Shown one piece after another: positions 1-5,718 of a stretch of 6,966 nt of DNA. A model generated the notes under the pieces. That model was not told the DNA's origin. It was given only the letters and a program-made list of their open reading frames with translations, and searched no databases. Each line of letters opens with the position of its first letter. Within the stretch, counting starts at the first letter, position 1. Source of the DNA: an uncultured Lachnospiraceae bacterium (lineage in GTDB: Bacteria; Bacillota; Clostridia; Lachnospirales; Lachnospiraceae); the NCBI GenBank assembly GCA_947653315.1, contig CANTGP010000157.1, positions 1 through 6,966 of the forward strand, in the 5' to 3' direction. Made by a program: the position numbers and the translations under genes.

Positions 1-128
1 GAAGCACGGGGCGGCAGGGAGAAACCGGACAGGGGATTCCGCTCCTGGCTCCTGCTGGGTACTAAAAAATGAATGAGTTTAGGAAAGTCAGGGAATGGAT
101 GGTCTGTTGCCAAAGATAAAAAATGTGG
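1..128. other. Gene-free left edge; possible tail of an upstream gene
   Basis: No gene can be supported here. The three plus-strand frames are open from the window edge until stops at 70-72, 74-76 and 63-65, so at most about 20 C-terminal residues of an upstream gene could be present. None of the three short peptides is recognisable, and third-position GC content does not separate the frames. A heptamer GCTCCTG is repeated back to back at 41-54. No rho-independent terminator with a U-tract is visible. Confidence 0.4.
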
Positions 129-161
129 GGTAATTTTAGTAAAGTCTTTACGGTATTTTTA
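129..161 (+). promoter_or_regulatory. Candidate operator: direct repeat flanking a perfect palindrome
   Basis: Two near-identical 10-mers, GGTAATTTTA (129-138) and GGTATTTTTA (152-161), match at 9 of 10 positions and lie 23 bp apart, about two helical turns. Between them, with no extra bases, is the perfect 6-1-6 palindrome GTAAAG-T-CTTTAC (139-151). The proximal repeat covers the place where a -35 box for the TATAAT at 177-182 would sit. AraC-family regulators typically bind two direct half-sites about 21 bp apart next to a poor -35. The YesN-type regulator encoded at 4010-5566 is therefore the natural candidate binder. That assignment is inference from layout. Confidence 0.5.
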
Positions 162-176
162 TTTTTTTTGCTTTTA

Positions 177-182
177 TATAAT
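177..182 (+). promoter_or_regulatory. -10 box of importer operon promoter
   Basis: A perfect TATAAT sits in an AT-rich stretch. The hexamer 17 bp upstream (154-159, TATTTT) is a poor -35, as expected of a promoter that needs an activator. Transcription would start near 189, giving a leader of about 120 nt before the first permease start at 313. A weaker alternative, TTGCCA at 107-112 with TAATTT 18 bp downstream, was also seen but matches consensus less well. Confidence 0.55.
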
Positions 183-297
183 AAAAAAGCAAGAAGGGGT
201 GAGTACCGGAGCATGGTTGAAAATGCATTTCCTTAAACGGCAGAGCACGGCAGAGGAAAGCAATTTTCAAACACGCTTTGGGAAAAACGAAAAAAAT

Positions 298-304
298 AAG
301 GAGG
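298..304 (+). promoter_or_regulatory. Ribosome binding site fixing permease 1 start
   Basis: AAGGAGG lies 8 bases before the ATG at 313. The reading frame is open upstream to an ATG at 73, but that stretch runs through the AT-rich promoter, and no good ribosome binding site precedes the ATG at 73, the GTG at 199 or the ATG at 223. This site therefore selects 313. Confidence 0.85.
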
Positions 305-312
305 TAGTGCGG

Positions 313-1248
313 ATGAAAGCGCGGAACAAGGAAAAAGCCGTTAAGCAGAAGTTCAGCATGCAGCTTATGTGGAAGCAGAGGTATTTGCTGCTTATGTCGG
401 TTCCTTTTGTGGTATGGCTGTTTGTGTTTAAGTACATACCGTTATGGGGATGGACCATGGCGTTTCAGGAGGTGAAGCCCAAGACGTTTGCCCAGCCCAT
501 GTGGGAGCGTCCGTTTGCGGGACTGGATAATTTTACGAAGGCATTTACGGATCGTATGTTCGGCCAGACCATGTTAAATACCATCGGGCTCAGTATTTTG
601 GGAATCGTGCTTGGTACGGTAATGGCAATCGTGTTTGCCCTGATGTTAAACGAAATCTGTTTCCAGCGTTTCAAGAAGGTGACGCAGACGGTTTCTTACC
701 TTCCACATTTCGTATCGTGGGTGGTTATCGCCAGTATTGCGAAAATGGTGTTAAATGACGGCGGGATGCTGGATACGGCGCTCGGAACGAACTTAAAGCT
801 GATGAGTACAAATTCCCCGTTATTTTGGGTGACGGTCTGCATCATCAATGTATGGAAGGAAGTGGGCTGGGATGCCATCGTATACCTGTCCGCCATGGCG
901 GGCATCGACCAGGGGCTTTATGAAGCGGCAAAGGTGGACGGTGCCAACCGGTTAAAAAGAATCTGGCACATCACCCTTCCGGGGATTAAGCCGACGGTGG
1001 TGGTACTGCTGATTATGAGCATCGGAAGTGCGTTAAACGTAGGTATGGAACGTCAGATGCTTTTAAGCAACGGTATTGTACAGGATCATGCCATGGTGCT
1101 TTCCTGGTTTGCTTATATCAGGGGAATCGGCAGCGGTAACTACGGGCTAGGTACGGCAATCGGTATGTTCCAGTCCGTGGTGGGCATTATCCTGCTGCTC
1201 ATTGCGAATAAGGTTGCCGGCTGGCTCGGCGAAAGCAAACTGATATAA
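313..1248 (+). CDS. Carbohydrate ABC transporter permease 1 (LplB/YtePQ type)
   Basis: This is one of two membrane subunits of an importer for sugars or oligosaccharides. The 311-residue protein has a short basic N-terminus, then hydrophobic segments at about 24-43, 87-113, 130-147, 169-190, 226-245 and 283-303, in line with a six-helix permease. The cytoplasmic EAA loop that docks on the ATPase is clear at 204-223: E204-A205-A206, G210 and I220-T-L-P223. The N-terminal segment with KYIPLWGW is typical of the LplB branch, which usually has about 300-320 residues. The gene is first in the cassette; 13 bp separate it from permease 2, so the two are cotranscribed and likely form a heterodimer. 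The specific substrate cannot be read from the sequence. The family call is secure. Confidence 0.95.
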   Translation: MKARNKEKAVKQKFSMQLMWKQRYLLLMSVPFVVWLFVFKYIPLWGWTMAFQEVKPKTFAQPMWERPFAGLDNFTKAFTDRMFGQTMLNTIGLSILGIVLGTVMAIVFALMLNEICFQRFKKVTQTVSYLPHFVSWVVIASIAKMVLNDGGMLDTALGTNLKLMSTNSPLFWVTVCIINVWKEVGWDAIVYLSAMAGIDQGLYEAAKVDGANRLKRIWHITLPGIKPTVVVLLIMSIGSALNVGMERQMLLSNGIVQDHAMVLSWFAYIRGIGSGNYGLGTAIGMFQSVVGIILLLIANKVAGWLGESKLI

Positions 1249-1253
1249 GGAGG
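1247..1253 (+). promoter_or_regulatory. Ribosome binding site selecting a GTG start
   Basis: AAGGAGG overlaps the last bases of the permease 1 stop codon and lies 8 bases before GTG at 1262. An ATG at 1255 is out of frame with the permease 2 gene and too close to the site. Overlap with the previous stop suggests translational coupling of the two permeases. Confidence 0.8.
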
Positions 1254-1261
1254 GATGGAAC

Positions 1262-2140
1262 GTGAAAAGTACGAAAATAAAGAGCAGGGACAATCTGCTG
1301 GATTACCTATTGCTCGTTGTGTTCCTGTTTATCATTATGATTACGTTATACCCGTTTTTAAATGTGCTTGCCATATCCCTGAACGACCCTATTGATACCA
1401 TGAGAAACATTAATTTCATTTTTCCAAGGAAGTTTACCACCAGCAATTACGTATATGTGTTTAAGGAAAATGATTTAATGAAGCCGCTTGTTTTATCGGT
1501 GGCAAGGACGGTCATCGGCGCAGGAATCGGCGTAATCTGTACTGCCATGCTGGCGTATGTGTTAAGCCGGAAGGATTTTTACTTTAATAAACTGTTTACC
1601 CTGCTGTTTGTCGTCACCATGTATGTCAGCGGCGGGCTGATTCCCGAATACCTGCTGTTAATGCGGACGTTAAAGATGGGGAATAGCTTTTTGGTTTACA
1701 TTATACCGGGATTAATCTGGGTGTACAATCTCATACTGGTGCGCTCTTTTATCGAGGGGCTGCCGGTGGCGCTGCAGGAAGCGGCAAGGGTGGACGGCGC
1801 CAACGACTTTACCATATGGGCGAAAATCGTCCTTCCGCTCTGTAAGCCGGTGCTTGCCACGGTTGCGCTGTTCATGGCGGTGGGGCAGTGGAATTCCTTT
1901 ATGGATACTTACCTGTATGCGAAGGAACTGCCGACGCTGCAGTATGTTTTGTACGAAATCATGGAGAAGGCGACCATCAAGATCGATCCCCATGCGGCAG
2001 AGCAGGTGAAAAATGCCGTATCGCCCCTTTCCGTGCGCATGGCGATTACGATTATTGCCACCGTTCCCATTATTATCGTGTATCCGTTCTTACAGAAATA
2101 TTTCGTGGGCGGTATGACGGTGGGTGCCGTGAAAGACTGA
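1262..2140 (+). CDS. Carbohydrate ABC transporter permease 2 (LplC/YtcP type)
   Basis: This is the second membrane subunit of the importer, expected to pair with the permease encoded just upstream. It has 292 residues and begins with GTG, read as Met. Hydrophobic segments lie at about 13-39, 76-101, 109-128, 142-163, 195-210 and 259-280. The EAA docking loop runs from E173-A174-A175 through G179 to I189-V-L-P192. The GGLIPEY stretch at 124-130 and the C-terminal YPFLQKYFVGG...GAVKD are hallmarks of the LplC/YtcP branch, and the length is normal for it. The gene follows permease 1 by 13 bp and ends 112 bp before the binding-protein gene. No ATPase gene accompanies the pair. Confidence 0.95.
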   Translation: MKSTKIKSRDNLLDYLLLVVFLFIIMITLYPFLNVLAISLNDPIDTMRNINFIFPRKFTTSNYVYVFKENDLMKPLVLSVARTVIGAGIGVICTAMLAYVLSRKDFYFNKLFTLLFVVTMYVSGGLIPEYLLLMRTLKMGNSFLVYIIPGLIWVYNLILVRSFIEGLPVALQEAARVDGANDFTIWAKIVLPLCKPVLATVALFMAVGQWNSFMDTYLYAKELPTLQYVLYEIMEKATIKIDPHAAEQVKNAVSPLSVRMAITIIATVPIIIVYPFLQKYFVGGMTVGAVKD

Positions 2141-2184
2141 CGGGGACGGCAGAACCGGTAAGGGAAAACCCATAAAAAACACAG

Positions 2185-2235
2185 AAAACCTAAACAAAAA
2201 CCATAAACAAAAAACCTAAACAAAAACCATAAACA
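2185..2235 (+). repeat. Perfect 25-bp tandem direct repeat before the binding-protein gene
   Basis: Positions 2185-2209 and 2211-2235 are identical over 25 bases, giving a period of 26 with one A between them. The unit is rich in A and C with a few T and no G. The second copy ends 17 bp before the ATG at 2253. The unit contains the submotifs CCTAAACA and CCATAAACA. No plus-strand promoter and no strong hairpin is visible in the gap 2141-2252. In RNA this would be an unstructured A-rich leader just ahead of the AAGGGAG ribosome binding site (2239-2245). Its function is unknown. Confidence 0.9.
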
Positions 2236-2252
2236 TCGAAGGGAGAAAAATT

Positions 2253-3968
2253 ATGAAACGGAAAAAAATTGGAGCCCTGTTTTTGGCAGCGGCAATGGCG
2301 GTAAGTGTTCTTGGCGGATGCGGCGGAGGTGACGGCGCGGCTGCCACAAGCGGCGGGGGTGACGGTTCGGCTTCCGCATCTTCCACGGATGCTTCCGCGG
2401 GCAGTGAAAGCGGGGAAGTGGTGGAGCTGACATTCTTTACGGCGGACGGGACGCAGGATGATCCTTGGACGGACCCCGTGGCGGAGGCGCTTACGGCAGC
2501 TACCGGCGTGAAACTTAAGACGTCCTATCCCATCGGCGGGAATGACGAGAGCGAACAGGTAGCCCTGATGATTGCGGAACAGAATTTCCCGGATATCATT
2601 TTTGCCAAAGGTTCGGTGGGCGACTTGATCGAAGCAGGGGCCATGATGGACATGACGGACTTAATCGAGCAGTACGGACCGAATATTAAGAAGCTGTACG
2701 GGGACGAGTTCGATAAATTAAAGCAGTCCGAAGAAGATCCCGCCATTTACCAGTTGTCCGCATACGCGGTAGGCGGTGAGAAATACAAACACTGCGGAAC
2801 CGCACAGGTACAGTGGGACGTGCTGAAGGCAAACGGCTATAAACTGCCCGATACGCTGGAAGAATTTGAAACCATGATTAAGGATTACCTGGCGGCGAAT
2901 CCCACTACGGAAGACGGTCTTGAGAGAATCGGTTTTACCCTCTCCACTTCCGACTGGCACTGGTTGATTACGCTGGGCAATCCGGCGGGATTTATTGCGG
3001 ACGGCGCGCCGGACAACGGACAATGGCTGGTGGATGAAAACAACCAGGCAATGTATAAATTCCGTTCCGAGAAGGAAAGGGAGTACTTCCGCTGGATGTG
3101 CCGGATGTACAACGAGGGCATTTTGGATCCCGAATTTGCCACACAGACCCATGAAGATTATATTGCAAAGGTTGCATCCGGGCGTGTGGTCGCACTGTTT
3201 GACTCCGATTGGGATTATGCGGATGCGGAGAAAATCTTAAAGGCGGACGGAAAATACGGCTCCACTTATGCGGGACTGCCGCTGACCATGGATGCGGATA
3301 CCAAGTGTCCGGCGTTAATGTACCAGGGTTTGACCACGGGAACCGGCGTCGGCATCACCACAAGCTGTAAGGATCCCGTTGCAGCCATTAAGTACCTGGA
3401 TTATATCTGTTCCGATGAAGGGCAGGTATTGACCAAATGGGGAATTGAAGGGGTGAACTATTTTCTCGACGAGGAAGGACACCGTTACCGTACCGAGGAA
3501 GAAGTAAAGTACGAACAGGAAGATACGGATTATAAGAAGAAGACGGGCGTCGGTTTCCACAATTACCCGTTCCCGTACTATGGCGACGGTGTGTTGGATC
3601 CCACCGGCAGCACTTATACCACGGTAAGCAAGGAAGCCGTGATAAACGAATACAACGAAGAAGAAAAAGCGGCGTGTGAAGCATGGGGCGTGGAGCTTCT
3701 CGTAGACGTATTCCCCCAGGCGGATGAGTTTGAAACACCGGATTACCCTCCCCTGTGGGCATTGGTAAAACCCATGGAATTTGACGAAATTGCCAATAAA
3801 CTGGACGAAGTGGCATGGTCGGCGCTGATTGGCTGCGTGACCGGTTCCGAAGCGGATTTTGACGCTTCCTACGATGCCATGCTTGCAGAGCTGGAAAAAA
3901 CGGGGATGTCCGAAGCGGAACAGATGTTAAATGATGTCATCGCGGAGAAAGTGGCGCTGGTGAAATAA
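2253..3968 (+). CDS. Lipoprotein extracellular solute-binding protein (family 1, LplA-like)
   Basis: This is the substrate-capturing subunit of the importer, expected to be anchored on the outer face of the cytoplasmic membrane. The 571-residue protein starts with a lipoprotein signal: basic K2-K5, a hydrophobic core about 6-19, and lipobox L20-G21-G22-C23. A flexible Gly/Ser/Ala/Asp linker follows (about 24-55), then the two-lobe binding fold. Family-typical elements include VELTFFTADG (57-66), a tryptophan-containing central stretch near 233-241, MYNEGILDPEF (285-295) and the GIEGVNYFLDEEG region (397-409). The length of 550-570 residues suits the large LplA/YtcQ-like proteins rather than the 400-residue maltose-binding type. 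The start is supported by AAGGGAG at 2239-2245. Coming last in the cassette after a repeat-bearing gap, it may be expressed at a different level from the permeases. The ligand is not deducible. Confidence 0.95.
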   Translation: MKRKKIGALFLAAAMAVSVLGGCGGGDGAAATSGGGDGSASASSTDASAGSESGEVVELTFFTADGTQDDPWTDPVAEALTAATGVKLKTSYPIGGNDESEQVALMIAEQNFPDIIFAKGSVGDLIEAGAMMDMTDLIEQYGPNIKKLYGDEFDKLKQSEEDPAIYQLSAYAVGGEKYKHCGTAQVQWDVLKANGYKLPDTLEEFETMIKDYLAANPTTEDGLERIGFTLSTSDWHWLITLGNPAGFIADGAPDNGQWLVDENNQAMYKFRSEKEREYFRWMCRMYNEGILDPEFATQTHEDYIAKVASGRVVALFDSDWDYADAEKILKADGKYGSTYAGLPLTMDADTKCPALMYQGLTTGTGVGITTSCKDPVAAIKYLDYICSDEGQVLTKWGIEGVNYFLDEEGHRYRTEEEVKYEQEDTDYKKKTGVGFHNYPFPYYGDGVLDPTGSTYTTVSKEAVINEYNEEEKAACEAWGVELLVDVFPQADEFETPDYPPLWALVKPMEFDEIANKLDEVAWSALIGCVTGSEADFDASYDAMLAELEKTGMSEAEQMLNDVIAEKVALVK

Positions 3969-3980
3969 TTACGGAAAGAA

Positions 3981-4008
3981 CGGGCGGGGGAAATTTTTCC
4001 CCCGCCCG
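3981..4008. terminator. GC-rich hairpin terminator between convergent genes
   Basis: Left arm 3981-3993 pairs perfectly with right arm 3996-4008: ten G-C pairs followed by three A-T pairs near the loop. It occupies most of the 41-bp gap between the binding-protein stop (3966-3968) and the regulator stop (4010-4012). On the minus strand it is followed by TTCTTT, a fair U-tract. On the plus strand only GTTAATG follows, so termination in that direction may be weaker or may rely on the stem. On the minus strand the stem begins one base after the regulator's stop codon. Confidence 0.85.
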
Positions 4009-4009
4009 G

Positions 4010-5566
4010 TTAATGTACGTCTTCCGGACGTTCCAGGCTTTTCCGGTATTCCGCCGGACTCATCCCCACGTATTTTTTAAATTTTTTATGGAAATAATCC
4101 ACGTTTTTATAACCGACCGCTTCGGCAATCTCATAGACTTTCAGGTTCTTTTCCCGCAGCAGCTCTTTGGAATGCCCAATCCGTTTCCGGTCCACATAGG
4201 AATTAAAGTTTTCCCCGAAATGCCTGCTGAATATTTTACCAAGGTAGGCACTGTTGTAACCGAACAGCGGGGCGATGCTTTCCAGTTTCATGTTGTGCCG
4301 GTAATTGTGGTCGATATAGTAAAGGATGTCGTCCAGGACGGTACTGCGGGAAGGGGTTCCCGTGGCGGTTATGATTTTTTCCGTCATTTCCGAAATATAC
4401 CGGATGATTTCATATAAGTGGCGGCAGCCCCCGATATGGGAAATCGCCTCCGCATTGGCAGGGAAGGGAAGCTGCGCCGTGGCGTAAGTTAAGTTGATGT
4501 TCTCTTTGACGCTTAAGTACAGGTCGGTTAAGAACAGCCGGACGGAATCGATATCGTCCGTGCGGCAGAGCAGTTCTTCCAGCGAGAACAGTGTTTCCGC
4601 AACCATGCCGCGGTTAAAGGAGAGAAGGTAATCCGTCAGTTTCCGGCAGTATTCCTGCAAAACGGCGCGGTCCAGTGCCGGGGCAGACGTAAGGTTCGGA
4701 AGTTCATGGAAGCCCAGTGTACGCTGTCCCTGCATACAGAAGAACCTCCTTTTCTGCAGGCAGAGCGCTTCCCCATAGGAAATGCGGATATTTTCCGGGG
4801 AATCCACGGGGCGTCCGTAGGAGAGGAAAGCGGATTCCCAAAGCGTGTGGGCGTTTGGCGGTTCCTGTTCACATTCGGCGAGGAAATCCCGGAACTTTCC
4901 CAGGGCAAAACCGCCTTTTAACAGGATGGTTTCCGTCTCACCGTCCCGGATACTGTCAAAGGTCATATTTCCTTTGTTGGTGACTTTAAGCAGACCGGCA
5001 AAACAGCAGTCCGTCCCGTCCGGAATATCCTGCGGTCTTTCGTAAATGACTACCTGATAAGTATCGGCGGCAAGGTTCATGTCCCCGATTTCGGTCGGGG
5101 GCCCGCTGTGCGAACCGGTAAGGAGTTCCCGTAAAACCACGTCTTTTGCCCTGCTTTTTAAAAGCGCAATATTTTCCGAACGGCTGCGTTCTTCATCGAG
5201 TCCCGCCGCCGCTTCCGTTACCGCCGCTTCCAGTTCGTCTTCGTCAATGGGTTTTGTCAGGTAGCAGTCGGCGCCGTAGCGGATGGCGGTCTGGGCATAG
5301 GCGAAGTCGGAATAACCGCTTAGGATAATGAATTTCCCGGTATAACCATGTTCCCTGGCGGAACGTATGATTTCGGTTCCGTACATTTTAGGCATACGGA
5401 TGTCCAAAAGGACGAGATCCGGGTTTTCGTTCAGGATAAAACGCAGCGTATCCCCGCCGTTTGCGGTTTCCCCGCAGATTTGGAAACCGAGGGCATTCCA
5501 GTCCACGATACATTTTAAACCTTCCCGTATGTTCTGTTCGTCGTCCGCGATAAGCACTGTGTACAT
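4010..5566 (-). CDS. YesN-type response regulator (receiver + AraC-family HTH)
   Basis: This is a cytoplasmic two-component DNA-binding regulator of 518 residues. Residues 1-120 form a CheY-like receiver: acidic D8-D9, phosphoacceptor D55 in LVLLDIRMPKMYG, S83 as the conserved hydroxyl residue, and K105 in YLTKPID. Residues about 120-405 are a linker region with no motif I recognise. The C-terminal 110 residues are an AraC-type domain with two helix-turn-helix units, about 428-451 and 477-501, ending in the family signature MSPAEYR (502-508). Such regulators usually pair with a YesM-type membrane histidine kinase and control neighbouring sugar importers. No kinase gene is in this window. An in-frame ATG at 5665 is rejected as the start because it lies upstream of the promoter; the ATG at 5566 has AAGGGGGA 7 bases before it and begins exactly at the receiver fold. 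Confidence 0.95.
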   Translation of the reverse strand: MYTVLIADDEQNIREGLKCIVDWNALGFQICGETANGGDTLRFILNENPDLVLLDIRMPKMYGTEIIRSAREHGYTGKFIILSGYSDFAYAQTAIRYGADCYLTKPIDEDELEAAVTEAAAGLDEERSRSENIALLKSRAKDVVLRELLTGSHSGPPTEIGDMNLAADTYQVVIYERPQDIPDGTDCCFAGLLKVTNKGNMTFDSIRDGETETILLKGGFALGKFRDFLAECEQEPPNAHTLWESAFLSYGRPVDSPENIRISYGEALCLQKRRFFCMQGQRTLGFHELPNLTSAPALDRAVLQEYCRKLTDYLLSFNRGMVAETLFSLEELLCRTDDIDSVRLFLTDLYLSVKENINLTYATAQLPFPANAEAISHIGGCRHLYEIIRYISEMTEKIITATGTPSRSTVLDDILYYIDHNYRHNMKLESIAPLFGYNSAYLGKIFSRHFGENFNSYVDRKRIGHSKELLREKNLKVYEIAEAVGYKNVDYFHKKFKKYVGMSPAEYRKSLERPEDVH

Positions 5567-5573
5567 GATAGCG

Positions 5574-5581
5574 TCCCCCTT
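5574..5581 (-). promoter_or_regulatory. Ribosome binding site fixing the regulator start
   Basis: Read on the minus strand, AAGGGGGA precedes the ATG at 5566-5564 by 7 bases. Together with the promoter at 5609-5637 it selects this start over the in-frame ATG 99 bases upstream. Confidence 0.8.
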
Positions 5582-5608
5582 GTCCGGATGGTATGGATTC
5601 TCAATTTC

Positions 5609-5637
5609 AGTATAGGGGATGGGGCGGGGGTTGTCAA
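5609..5637 (-). promoter_or_regulatory. Near-consensus sigma-A promoter of the response regulator
   Basis: On the minus strand, TTGACA (5637-5632) and TATACT (5614-5609) are separated by exactly 17 bases. That is a perfect -35 and a -10 with one mismatch to TATAAT. Transcription should begin near 5602, leaving a leader of about 35 nt. The spacer is almost wholly C on this strand. Such a strong box pair suggests steady expression of the regulator without an activator. Confidence 0.85.
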
Positions 5638-5652
5638 AAAGAAAAAACAGCT

Positions 5653-5680
5653 TTGCTTTTTTCATGGGTTGTGTTAGAAT
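5653..5680 (+). promoter_or_regulatory. Candidate extended -10 promoter of the GerMN lipoprotein operon
   Basis: TAGAAT at 5675-5680 is preceded by TG at 5672-5673, giving an extended -10 (TGTTAGAAT). A partial -35, TTGCTT (5653-5658), lies 16 bases upstream of it. Transcription would start near 5687, about 32 nt before the ATG at 5719. It diverges from the regulator promoter, with the two -35 boxes only 15 bp apart. Confidence 0.6.
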
Positions 5681-5691
5681 AAAGCAGGTTT

Positions 5692-5704
5692 GACCGGAAC
5701 GGTC
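5692..5704 (+). promoter_or_regulatory. Small hairpin or palindrome abutting a ribosome binding site
   Basis: GACCG (5692-5696) and CGGTC (5700-5704) form a perfect 5-bp stem with loop GAA. The next bases, GGAGG (5705-5709), are the ribosome binding site of the gene at 5719. In the predicted transcript this hairpin would sit a few bases from the 5' end. It may protect the mRNA, affect ribosome access, or be a DNA operator. The sequence alone does not decide among these. Confidence 0.45.
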
Positions 5705-5718
5705 GGAGGGAGATTATT

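Noticed and set aside
213..236. Upstream mini-ORF (7 codons) in the importer leader
   Set aside because: A GGAG lies almost on top of the ATG with no workable spacing, so translation is unlikely.
73..312. An 80-residue in-frame N-terminal extension of permease 1
   Set aside because: It reads through the AT-rich promoter, has no suitable ribosome binding site, and makes the protein longer than its family. The AAGGAGG at 298-304 supports 313.
312..325. Possible catabolite-response (cre) site at the start of permease 1 (TGAAAGCGC...)
   Set aside because: Only the left half fits the consensus; the right half (GGAAC) does not, so there is no credible CcpA site here.
2125..2151. Hairpin TGCCGT/ACGGCA over the permease 2 stop codon as a terminator
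   Set aside because: Six pairs around a 15-base loop with no U-tract; too weak, and the operon appears to continue into the binding-protein gene.
4013..4417. A 134-codon plus-strand open frame opposite the regulator's AraC domain
   Set aside because: The minus-strand frame encodes clear HTH and MSPAEYR motifs; the plus frame resembles nothing and lacks its own promoter or ribosome binding site.
5567..5665. A 33-residue N-terminal extension of the response regulator
   Set aside because: It would start upstream of the TTGACA/TATACT promoter at 5609-5637, and receivers of this family begin at the MYTVLIADDE segment.
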